Source: Streptomyces sp. NRRL F-5122
Lineage (GTDB): Bacteria; Actinomycetota; Actinomycetes; Streptomycetales; Streptomycetaceae
Assembly: GCF_001507435.1 (NCBI RefSeq)
Contig: NZ_LMWH01000296.1
Location: 1 to 10,345 of the forward strand
Reading direction: 5' to 3'
DNA: 10,345 bases
Shown here: one piece after another, positions 1 to 6,489 of the stretch
How the letters are laid out: every line of letters starts with the position of its first letter
Position numbering within the stretch: the first letter of the stretch is position 1
Position numbers and translations under genes: made by a program
The notes under the pieces: generated by a model
The model's input: the letters and a program-made list of their open reading frames with translations, nothing else
Database searches by the model: none
Told to the model about the DNA's origin: nothing

Positions 1-98
1 TGCGGCTCACCACCGAACGCACGCCGCAGTCCGCCAGCGAGAGCCTCCAGCTCACCACTTCGGCCGACGAAGGCCGAGCTGATCGATGCATACGCCAC
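1..98 (-). CDS. N-terminal fragment of a probable AAA-ATPase/LuxR-type regulator, cut by the window edge
   Basis: Read on the minus strand, the first ~98 bases encode a fragment containing SAFVGRSGELEALAGGLRRA. The pattern FVGR-x-x-EL-x-x-L-x-x-x-L-x-x-A is the usual run just before the Walker A loop in large AAA/STAND regulators such as LuxR-type LAL activators and adenylate-cyclase-like ATPases. The P-loop itself would lie beyond the left edge, so the family call rests on about 20 residues. The start is uncertain. I give the GTG at 96-98, close to FVGR, where such proteins often begin, but it has no clear Shine-Dalgarno sequence. The frame stays open back to a stop at 249-251, and an in-frame ATG lies at 150-152. 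It points away from the TetR gene, with a long gap between, and is probably not part of the catabolic operon. It could also be a decayed remnant. Confidence 0.42.
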   Translation of the reverse strand, partial: MAYASISSAFVGRSGELEALAGGLRRAFGGEP

Positions 99-380
99 AG
101 GACCGAGAATGCCACAGAACCTTAACGCAGGTCCCACAACTCCAGTCTGCATCGAGCGTGACAGGCCAGTGACCTTCCATCCGGACCTCCAGGTCGGCAC
201 TCCCCCAGCAGAGCGTCGCCTGGGACGGTTCACCAGTGGCTGCAACCCTCACCGAGTGCCAGAACCCCGTAGTTCGGGTATAGGTTCTGATCTTTTTCTT
301 TAGCCTTTCCGATCTTGGTGCTCGGCGATGGTGAGGTTGCGTTTGACGGTCTTTCCGACGTCATAGGGACGCTTCGCCGG
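99..380. other. Gene-poor stretch between the left-edge regulator and the tetR gene
   Basis: I see no convincing gene here. Short open frames exist on both strands, but their third codon positions lack the strong G/C bias of the real genes in the window and none resembles a known family. The stretch holds the upstream region of the left-edge regulator, a hairpin with a T-rich tract (260-301) and a short open frame directly behind the tetR stop codon (300-380). Both are described separately. The part around 280-300 is noticeably richer in A/T than the rest of the window. Confidence 0.6.
260..301 (+). terminator. Terminator-like hairpin with T-tract
   Basis: Arms CAGAACC (260-266) and GGTTCTG (283-289) pair perfectly around a 16-base loop, and the loop can form a smaller hairpin of its own. 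On the plus strand the stem is followed almost at once by TCTTTTTCTTT (291-301), the layout of an intrinsic terminator. The long loop and interrupted T-run weaken it. It faces the plus direction, although the recognisable genes on both sides lie on the minus strand. A role in ending minus-strand tetR transcription would leave the T-tract on the wrong side. Confidence 0.35.
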
Positions 381-1007
381 CTATATCGCCGAACCGCTGC
401 TGGTCCCGGGTCTTGCTGCGAGGATGGTCAAGACCAGGTCGACGTAGTGATCGATGACCTCGGCACGGGTCAACGGCCCGTTCGGTGAGAACCATTCGCG
501 GATTCCGTTGAGCATGTCCAGCACGGCCATCGTCGTGATCGCGAGGTTCTCGACGGTGAACTCGCCAGCTTGAGCGCCTTCCTTGATGGTGTCGCGCACC
601 GCATCGTGGTAGATGGTCTGCAGTTTGACGCCCTGTTCCTTTTGTGCAGGGGCCAGTGCGTAGCGGATCGGATTGCCGACGAGGAGTTCCGGGCGGCGGT
701 CATCGCTGATCTCGATGTGCAGACGGACCGTTCGGCGGATGCGTTCGGTTGGGCTCAGGGACCGGTCGCTCAAGGTCGGGACGGTGGCCTCCACGAAATC
801 CGTCATGAAGCGAAATACTATGGCGTGCAGCACGTCCTGCTTGTTGGTGAAGTGGTGGTACATCGTCGAGGAGGAGATGCCGACGGCTTCGGCGATGTCG
901 CGGATCGATGTGGCGCCGAAACCGCGCTCGTAGAACAGGCGGCTGGCGCACTCCAGGATCTGCCCGCGCAGCACGGGGCCGTCGTCGAGGGACTTCTTCC
1001 TGGCCAC
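381..1007 (-). CDS. TetR/AcrR-family transcriptional regulator
   Basis: This 208-residue protein has the normal TetR length and layout. An N-terminal DNA-binding domain (about residues 12-60) carries the helix-turn-helix SIRDIAEAVGISSSTMYHHF at about 34-53, preceded by the typical ASRLFYERGFGATS helix. The remaining ~145 residues form a divergent, all-helical ligand-binding and dimerisation domain whose effector cannot be read from sequence. Members of this family usually repress neighbouring genes and are released by a pathway substrate or an acyl-CoA intermediate. The start is GTG (1005-1007), with a good AAGGTGA Shine-Dalgarno at 1012-1018. The gene is divergent from the SDR-to-monooxygenase operon, with a perfect palindrome in the shared gap, so it is most likely the local repressor of that operon (inference). 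The stop is TAG and is followed in the same frame by 26 more open codons. Confidence 0.93.
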   Translation of the reverse strand: MARKKSLDDGPVLRGQILECASRLFYERGFGATSIRDIAEAVGISSSTMYHHFTNKQDVLHAIVFRFMTDFVEATVPTLSDRSLSPTERIRRTVRLHIEISDDRRPELLVGNPIRYALAPAQKEQGVKLQTIYHDAVRDTIKEGAQAGEFTVENLAITTMAVLDMLNGIREWFSPNGPLTRAEVIDHYVDLVLTILAARPGTSSGSAI

Positions 1008-1061
1008 GCAGTCACCTTACGCGGGGGACGGGGTTCCGCGGGATGCGGGTCGCGGCCACCA

Positions 1062-1083
1062 CCTTGTTCATTGATCGACAAGG
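1062..1083. promoter_or_regulatory. Imperfect dyad, possible second operator
   Basis: CCTTGT (1062-1067) and ACAAGG (1078-1083) form a 6-bp inverted repeat with a 10-base centre; 8 of the 11 pairs over the whole 22 bases match. It lies between the tetR start and the plus-strand promoter, where an autoregulatory operator for tetR would be expected. The sequence differs from the stronger palindrome at 1128-1153 apart from a shared GATCG core, so it may be a coincidental repeat. Confidence 0.25.
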
Positions 1084-1097
1084 GCGGCTCGAGCGCC

Positions 1098-1127
1098 TTG
1101 ACACTCTCGGAACGTCCGCGCTAACTT
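1098..1127 (+). promoter_or_regulatory. Predicted sigma70-type promoter of the catabolic operon
   Basis: A perfect -35 hexamer TTGACA (1098-1103) is followed after 18 bases by TAACTT (1122-1127), which fits the actinobacterial -10 form TAnnnT. Transcription would begin near 1133-1136, inside the palindrome at 1128-1153, giving a 5' leader of about 60 bases before the SDR start. The prediction is by eye only. Confidence 0.55.
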
Positions 1128-1153
1128 CCGTGCCGATCGAATGATCGGCACGG
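1128..1153. promoter_or_regulatory. Perfect inverted repeat, probable TetR operator
   Basis: Arms CCGTGCCGATC (1128-1138) and GATCGGCACGG (1143-1153) are exact reverse complements around the 4-base centre GAAT. Size and symmetry suit a dimeric TetR-family protein. It starts directly after the predicted -10 box and covers the expected transcription start, so a bound repressor would block the operon. It could also form an RNA hairpin, but there is no T-tract and no gene upstream for it to terminate. Confidence 0.6.
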
Positions 1154-1193
1154 CGCTCGCCGTCTCGACCACGAGCCGGATGACGAGGGGCTC

Positions 1194-1961
1194 ATGATGG
1201 CGCAGTTCAGGTCGGACTGGTCAACGGTCCCCGCTGCGCACAGCCGGGTGGTCGTCACAGGTGCGGCCGGCGGCCTGGGTCATGAGCTCACGACTGTACT
1301 GGGGGAACTGGGCGCCGAGGTGGTCGGGATCGACCGGCCTGGAACCGAGGCGGCGCCCGGAGTGCGCCTCGTGGAGGCCGATCTGACGGACGACGACGCA
1401 GCGCGTCGGTCCGTCGAGGCCGCTCGAGAGCTGCTCGGCGGGATTGATGCATTGGTGGGCGGGGCGGGGATCGTCGACACGATTCATCGGGCGCGGACCT
1501 TTCCTGTGCACGCCTTCCGACGGGATGTGGATGCGAACCTGGTGACACAGTTCGCGGTCGCTCAAGCGGCATACCCGGCCTTGAAGGAGGCCGGATCCTC
1601 CTCGATCGTGTTCCTTTCGTCGATTGCGGCGCAGGACGGCCTCCCCGGGCAGGTCGCGTACGCGGCGGCCAAGGCAGGGATCCTCGGATTGACCAGAAGC
1701 CTGGCCACGGAATGGGCCGGCGACGGTATCCGGGTCAACGCGGTCGCGCCGGGACTGTTCGCGTCCCCGAAGGTGCTCGCGATGCCCGAGTCGGCACGTG
1801 AACGACAACTCGCGTCGGTGCCGTTGGCACGAGTGGCCACCCTCGGCGAGGTCGTCGGCTCGGTGCTCTACCTGCTCTCCCCAGCAGCCGGTTACACGAC
1901 CGGCCAGACCCTTCGCCTCGACGGTGGCGCCGGGCTCACGCTCGGCGGCTTCCACCGCTGA
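1194..1961 (+). CDS. SDR-family NAD(P)-dependent oxidoreductase (probable alcohol/hydroxyacyl dehydrogenase)
   Basis: This is a 255-residue classical short-chain dehydrogenase. The cofactor loop TGAAGGLG lies at 22-29. Asp47 ends beta-2 (GID), which suggests a preference for NAD over NADP. The catalytic Ser143 (LSS), Tyr156 and Lys160 (YAAAK) and the PG motif at 186-187 are all present. The usual NNAG motif reads GGAG (89-92). N115 supplies the fourth member of the catalytic tetrad. The C-terminal LRLDGGAGLTLGG matches the family ending. Two adjacent ATGs (1194, 1197) follow the Shine-Dalgarno GAGGGG (1185-1190); spacing favours 1197, so the first Met may not be used. It is the first gene of the operon, 81 bases before hyuA. 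The likely role is oxidation of a secondary alcohol to the ketone handled by the downstream enzymes (inference from context); hydroxyacyl-CoA oxidation is possible. Confidence 0.93.
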   Translation: MMAQFRSDWSTVPAAHSRVVVTGAAGGLGHELTTVLGELGAEVVGIDRPGTEAAPGVRLVEADLTDDDAARRSVEAARELLGGIDALVGGAGIVDTIHRARTFPVHAFRRDVDANLVTQFAVAQAAYPALKEAGSSSIVFLSSIAAQDGLPGQVAYAAAKAGILGLTRSLATEWAGDGIRVNAVAPGLFASPKVLAMPESARERQLASVPLARVATLGEVVGSVLYLLSPAAGYTTGQTLRLDGGAGLTLGGFHR

Positions 1962-2030
1962 GGTCCTCCGCCCTGCCACCCCCTCTCTCGCCTCTTCGCG
2001 TGCGGCGACATCACCGACGGATCGGATCCT

Positions 2031-2042
2031 CAGGAGCTGCGC
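2031..2042 (+). promoter_or_regulatory. Ribosome binding site of hyuA-like gene
   Basis: AGGAG at 2032-2036 sits 6 bases before the ATG at 2043, fixing the start. The 81-base gap behind the SDR gene shows no clear promoter or terminator, so co-transcription is likely. Confidence 0.7.
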
Positions 2043-4136
2043 ATGTACTACATCGGTGTGGACATCGGTGGAACGTTCACCGACTGTGTGCTGGTTGACC
2101 GGAGCGGCCACCACCGTGCAGCCAAGACACTGTCCACCAAGCACGATCCGGCCTTGGGCGTGCTCACTGGGCTCGAGCGCCTCGCCGAAGCCGAGGGCAT
2201 CGACTTGCCGACCCTGCTGCGCCGGACGAGTCGTTTTGGGCACGGCACCACCATCGGCACCAACGCCGTGCTGGAGCGCGCCGGTGCACGCGTCGGCTTG
2301 GTCGCCACGGCCGGACACGGTGACGCGCTGTCGATCATGCGGGGGTCCGGGCGAGTGGCCGGTCGGCCGATCGAGGACGTTTTCGCCGTGCACGGAAGCC
2401 GGCTGCCGGCCCCAATCGTCGTGCGTGGTGCGGTGCTTGAGGTGCACGAGCGCATCGACGCCTCGGGTGCGGTCGTGGTTGCCCTGGACGCCGCACGCGC
2501 GGTCGAAGACATCAAGCGGCTGATCGCCGAGCACCGTCTGGACTCGATCGCGATCGCGCTGCTGTGGTCGTTCGTGAACTCCGATCACGAGAAGGCCCTG
2601 GCCGAGGCGCTCGCGATCGCGGCACCGGACATATTCGTGTCGAGTTCGGTGCTCGTCTCTCCTCGGCTCGGGGAGTACGAGCGCACCGTTGCCACGGTCA
2701 TGAACGGCTACGTCGGCCCCGCGTGCTCGCGCTACCTGGGCGGGCTCGCCGAGCGCCTCGGTGAATCCGGGCTGTCCGAGCCGCTGCTGGTGATGCAGTC
2801 CAACGGCGGTGTCCTGCCTGCCGAGGCGGCGGCGACGACCTGGCTGGGTACCGTCGATTCCGGTCCCGCCGGCGGCCTGACCGGAGTCGCCTCACTGGCC
2901 CGGGCTTTCGGCCATGACCGCGTCGTCGCAACGGACATGGGCGGCACGTCCTTCGACATCGGTCTGGTGGTCGACGGCAAGCCGGTGATGGCTGACGACA
3001 ACGTTATCGACCAGTACACGTACCGGATACCACGCCTCGCAGTGAAGACGATCGCGTGCGGCGGCGGCACCCTCGCCCGGTTCGATGAGGCCACCGGAGG
3101 CCTTCGGGTCGGCCCCCGGAGCGCGGGTTCCGAACCCGGACCGGCCTGTTACGGGGGCGGCGGCACCGAGCCGACGGTCACCGACGCAGACGTCGTGCTG
3201 GGATTCTTGCGCCCCGAGGCTTTCCTGGACGGCCGGATGCCGCTGGACCGCGACGCCGCGACCCACGCGATGGCCCGGCTCGCCAAGCAGCTCGGCCTCT
3301 CGGTCGAGGAGACCGCATCCGGCATCCTCGAGATCAACAATATGCGTGCGGCGACAGCGATCCGCCAACAGACGCTCGAACGCGGCCACGACCCCCGCGA
3401 CTACGTGCTCTACGCCTATGGCGGTGCAGGCCCGGTCCACGCCTTCGGGTACGCGGCCGAATCGGGTGTACGCGAGGTCGTCATCCCGCTGGGCAACGGC
3501 GCATCTACGCTATCCGCCTACGGAATCGCCTCCGGCGACGTCGTGCTCTACAAGCAACTCGAACGCAGCCTGCTCGCCCCGTTCGAGGGGGCGCGAGCCG
3601 ACGCTCTCGCCATGGCCGTCGCCGAGGTGGAGACCACCGCGAGGGCGGACCTCGCTGCCGCCGGGTTCGGTAGTGACGATGTCGTCATCGAGGTGGATGC
3701 GCTGATGCGGTTCCGTGAGCAGCTGATGCACAGCCTGGAGATCCCCGTGCCGCTGCCGGCCGACCCGGACACGGGTGCCCGGCTGCTGGACGGATTCGAC
3801 ACCGAGTACGTGCGACGTTACGGAGTGGGCGGGACCGCCCTGTTCCAGGCCGTGGAAGTGTTCGCGTTCCGGGCGCGGGCATCGGTGGCGGCGGGCATCC
3901 CGACCCCGCAGGCGGAGGCCAGGGACGCGATGCCAGCCCAGCGGACCGACGTGTACTGGCCCGGATGGGGCTGGACCCCGACCGACGTCCACCGCGGCTC
4001 GCCCCACAGCACCGTCCCTGGGCCTGCGCTCATCGAGCTGGCTCACACCACCATCGCCGTCCCGCCCGGGGCGTCACTGTCCACCGGTTCCCGCAACGAA
4101 CTCCGCCTGCGACTCGCCAGCCCGAAGGAGTCATGA
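2043..4136 (+). CDS. hyuA: Hydantoinase/oxoprolinase family subunit A (HyuA; acetone carboxylase beta-like)
   Basis: A 697-residue protein of normal length for HyuA/acetone carboxylase beta. Family members use ATP to phosphorylate a carbonyl or lactam substrate, working with a HyuB-type partner. The N-terminal Hydant_A_N domain (about 3-180) opens with DIGGTFTD (7-14), the ASKHA-type phosphate loop, and has GHGTTIGTNA at 66-75. The central domain (about 200-490) carries SNGG (253-256), DSGPAGG (272-278), DMGGTSFD (298-305, second phosphate loop), GPRSAGSEPGPACYG (357-371) and AYGGAGPVHA (458-467). The remainder is the C-terminal domain. All the ATP-site motifs look intact. The stop TGA overlaps the start of the hyuB-like gene, so a fixed subunit ratio through translational coupling is likely. 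Sequence alone does not separate hydantoin/oxoproline hydrolysis from ketone carboxylation; the SDR, CoA ligase and monooxygenase neighbours favour a ketone carboxylase. Confidence 0.9.
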   Translation: MYYIGVDIGGTFTDCVLVDRSGHHRAAKTLSTKHDPALGVLTGLERLAEAEGIDLPTLLRRTSRFGHGTTIGTNAVLERAGARVGLVATAGHGDALSIMRGSGRVAGRPIEDVFAVHGSRLPAPIVVRGAVLEVHERIDASGAVVVALDAARAVEDIKRLIAEHRLDSIAIALLWSFVNSDHEKALAEALAIAAPDIFVSSSVLVSPRLGEYERTVATVMNGYVGPACSRYLGGLAERLGESGLSEPLLVMQSNGGVLPAEAAATTWLGTVDSGPAGGLTGVASLARAFGHDRVVATDMGGTSFDIGLVVDGKPVMADDNVIDQYTYRIPRLAVKTIACGGGTLARFDEATGGLRVGPRSAGSEPGPACYGGGGTEPTVTDADVVLGFLRPEAFLDGRMPLDRDAATHAMARLAKQLGLSVEETASGILEINNMRAATAIRQQTLERGHDPRDYVLYAYGGAGPVHAFGYAAESGVREVVIPLGNGASTLSAYGIASGDVVLYKQLERSLLAPFEGARADALAMAVAEVETTARADLAAAGFGSDDVVIEVDALMRFREQLMHSLEIPVPLPADPDTGARLLDGFDTEYVRRYGVGGTALFQAVEVFAFRARASVAAGIPTPQAEARDAMPAQRTDVYWPGWGWTPTDVHRGSPHSTVPGPALIELAHTTIAVPPGASLSTGSRNELRLRLASPKES

Positions 4137-4138
4137 TG
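4125..4138 (+). promoter_or_regulatory. hyuA/hyuB translational coupling junction
   Basis: The Shine-Dalgarno AAGGAG (4125-4130) is made of the last Lys-Glu codons of hyuA. It is followed by TCATGATG, in which the hyuA stop TGA (4134-4136) overlaps two candidate ATG starts (4133, 4136). Spacing is 2 bases to the first and 5 to the second, so I prefer 4136. The same 14 bases recur at 6476-6489. Confidence 0.8.
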
Positions 4139-6487
4139 ACCGAGACGGTCTCCGCACCGGCTCCCGAGGGCTCCGAACCCTCGGCCGAGACACCCACCGT
4201 CGTCTGGGACGGCATCGCCCGTGGGTACGTCCCGACCGAGCCTCTGCCGGTGCCCGCATCGGTGCGGCTGCACACGACCGCCGTCGACGACGTCGACCCC
4301 GTGACGTTCGAGGTCGTGCGCTACTCGTTGATGAACATCAATCTCGAACACGGGCAGACGCTGCAACGGCTCTGTGTCTCACCCGTCACAATGATCACTC
4401 GCGACTTCCAGCCGTCGATTCTGACCGCCGACGCCGATGTGGTGTTTCTCGGCCCCTACTTGCAGTACTTCTCCAACGCCCAGTCACTGACGATCAAGTG
4501 GATCCTTGAGAACCGGGCCGAGGACCCCGGCATCGCGCCTGGCGACATGTACGTCTCCAACGACCCGTTCGTCGGGACACCACACCAACCCGACACCATC
4601 GTCGCCGCACCGGTGTTCATCGGCGACGAGATCTTCTGCTGGGTGTCGAACGTCCTTCATCACAGCGACGTCGGCGGCTCGGTCATGGGCAGCTTCTGCG
4701 TCGACGCCACCGACATGTTCCTCGACCCGCCGGCCTTCCCCCCATTCAAACTCGTTGACCAGGGCAGAATCCGCCCGGACATCGAGCAGATGTTCCTGCG
4801 GCAGTCCCGAGTGCCGAGGAACGTGCATATGGACCTGCGCGCAGCGATCTCAGCCAACCTGGTCGCAGCCGAGAAGATCACCGCTCTGCTGAAGCGGTAC
4901 GGCGCCGACACCGTCAAGGCGGTGATGAACCGCGTGCTCGACTCAGGCGAGAAGACGGTCGCGGAGCGACTCGCCAGGATTCCCGACGGCACCTGGTCGC
5001 ACCGTATGTACGCGGAGGCCGCCCACACCGGGGATAACGCCACCTACGTCTACCGGATGACCGTGCGTAAGGAGGGCGAACACCTCTACGTCGACAACCG
5101 CGGCACCGACTCGCAAACCGGTTCGATCAACGTCACCTACGCCGGGTTCGTCGGTGCTTTCCTCTCTGCGCTGACCGCCTCACTGGCTTCCGACCTCGCC
5201 GGTGCCTACGGCGGGGTGTACCGGCGCGTGCACTTCGATCTCGTTCCCGGCACGCTCTCCTGCGCGGACTTCCCAGCCGCCGTCAGCCCGTCGGGGATCT
5301 ACACGATGGAGACGCTGATCAGTCTGGCCGGCACCGTCATCGGGCAGATGCTGGCCTGTGCCGAGCCCGAGATCGCGCGGCTCGCCATCGGTCCCGCACA
5401 TCCGGCGTTCTACGCGATGATCAGTGGCGGTACGACGGCGGACGGAACCCCCTTCATCGCGACGAACGCCAACAACATGATCGGGTCGCTCGCTGCCTCC
5501 CCCGCCGAGGACGGCGTCGACTTCGGCGGGCACTTCTGGATTCCCGAGGGAACGGCGAGCAACGTCGAGGAACTCGAACTGCTCTGGCCGATGCTCTACC
5601 TCTACCGGCGCGCGATGCCCGGTGGCGCTGACGGAGCGGGACGTCACCGCGGCGGTCGCGGGTTCCTGGAGGCCGCGATCCCGTGGGGTGCGCCCGGGCT
5701 TGCCGCGGCGGTCTATGTCGACGAGTCGTTCCCCAAGGTGGTCGGTGCGCGCGGCGCGAACCCCGGTTCGGTCGGCCACTTCCGCCTCAAGCACGGTTCG
5801 GACGTGCACCGGTCGTTCGAGGCAGGAAAGATCCCGCAGGACTTCGACACGATCAGCGGTACCCAGGCTGCGATCGAGGCCAAGGGCCCGGCGCTGATGG
5901 TCGCCGAGGACGCGGTGTGGGAGTGGACCGGCGCGAACGCCACCGGGTTCGGTGACCCGCTGACCCGCGAGCCGGAACGGGTGGCCGTCGACGTCGCCGC
6001 CGGATCACTGCCCGCCGAGGCCGCCGAGCGTGTCTACGGGGTGGTGCTGACCGGCACCGGCACGACGGACGTCGCTGCGGACTCGGCGGCGACGGATGTG
6101 CGACGACGGGACCTGCTCGCGGCCCGTCTCGCCGCGGCCTCCGCGCCCGGCCTTGTTCGCACGGCGCCGGCCGACGCCCGGCTGCACCTGCTCGGCGGCG
6201 AACTCGCGCTGGCGGAATTCAACGGGGCTCGCCATTTCGTGAGCGTCACCGGTCGAGCGGTGCTGGGGCCGGTGACAGGCAACTACAAGGACGGCTGTGC
6301 CGTGCTCGAACGACCTGTCCGCGACCTCGCTCCCGAGTACGCCACTCACAAGGCGCGCGCCGGATACGCGGTGCGTCACCGCGAGTACCTCTGCCCGGTC
6401 ACCGGGCTCCGGATCGAGACCGAAATTCTCCGCGACGGCGACGAGCCTCTCCACGACATCGCTCTCGCACCGACCAAGGAGTCATGA
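4136..6487 (+). CDS. hyuB: Hydantoinase B/acetone carboxylase alpha-like subunit with C-terminal small-subunit-like domain
   Basis: A 783-residue partner of the preceding HyuA-like subunit. The Hydantoinase_B domain spans about residues 53-620: DPVTFEVVRYSL (54-65), GDMYVSNDPFVGTPHQPDT (136-154), VLHHSDVGG (173-181), GGTTADGTPFI (431-441), HRGGRGF (504-510) and GARGANPGSVG (537-547). H150, D153 and H175 lie in the region that supplies the metal ligands in acetone carboxylase alpha. The last ~100 residues (about 684-783) go beyond ordinary HyuB. They contain a short conserved end with REYLCP (749-754) and DGDEPLHDI (767-775) that resembles the small (gamma) subunit of acetone/acetophenone carboxylases, though only one Cys of the usual CPxC pair is left. 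I read this as a fusion (moderate confidence). The frame is open upstream to 3965, but the coupled ATG is well supported. It probably forms an ATP-dependent ketone carboxylase with HyuA; hydantoinase or oxoprolinase is the alternative. Confidence 0.88.
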   Translation: MTETVSAPAPEGSEPSAETPTVVWDGIARGYVPTEPLPVPASVRLHTTAVDDVDPVTFEVVRYSLMNINLEHGQTLQRLCVSPVTMITRDFQPSILTADADVVFLGPYLQYFSNAQSLTIKWILENRAEDPGIAPGDMYVSNDPFVGTPHQPDTIVAAPVFIGDEIFCWVSNVLHHSDVGGSVMGSFCVDATDMFLDPPAFPPFKLVDQGRIRPDIEQMFLRQSRVPRNVHMDLRAAISANLVAAEKITALLKRYGADTVKAVMNRVLDSGEKTVAERLARIPDGTWSHRMYAEAAHTGDNATYVYRMTVRKEGEHLYVDNRGTDSQTGSINVTYAGFVGAFLSALTASLASDLAGAYGGVYRRVHFDLVPGTLSCADFPAAVSPSGIYTMETLISLAGTVIGQMLACAEPEIARLAIGPAHPAFYAMISGGTTADGTPFIATNANNMIGSLAASPAEDGVDFGGHFWIPEGTASNVEELELLWPMLYLYRRAMPGGADGAGRHRGGRGFLEAAIPWGAPGLAAAVYVDESFPKVVGARGANPGSVGHFRLKHGSDVHRSFEAGKIPQDFDTISGTQAAIEAKGPALMVAEDAVWEWTGANATGFGDPLTREPERVAVDVAAGSLPAEAAERVYGVVLTGTGTTDVAADSAATDVRRRDLLAARLAAASAPGLVRTAPADARLHLLGGELALAEFNGARHFVSVTGRAVLGPVTGNYKDGCAVLERPVRDLAPEYATHKARAGYAVRHREYLCPVTGLRIETEILRDGDEPLHDIALAPTKES

Positions 6488-6489
6488 TG
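6476..6489 (+). promoter_or_regulatory. hyuB/CoA-ligase translational coupling junction
   Basis: AAGGAG (6476-6481) again forms the terminal Lys-Glu codons of the upstream gene and is followed by TCATGATG, with the TGA stop (6485-6487) overlapping ATGs at 6484 and 6487. Spacing of 5 favours 6487. All 14 bases match those at 4125-4138. Confidence 0.8.

Noticed and set aside
109..303. 64-codon plus-strand frame ending in the T-tract
   Set aside because: Little third-position G/C bias, no good ribosome binding site and no similarity to a known protein.
1221..2588. 455-codon open frame on the minus strand opposite the SDR and hyuA
   Set aside because: It is fully antisense to two genes with clear motifs. 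Long shadow frames are expected in GC-rich DNA, and its translation resembles no family.
3965..4135. Upstream extension of the hyuB-like frame
   Set aside because: The extra 57 residues overlap hyuA in another frame, are Arg/Pro-rich and unlike any HyuB start, while the coupled ATG has a strong Shine-Dalgarno.
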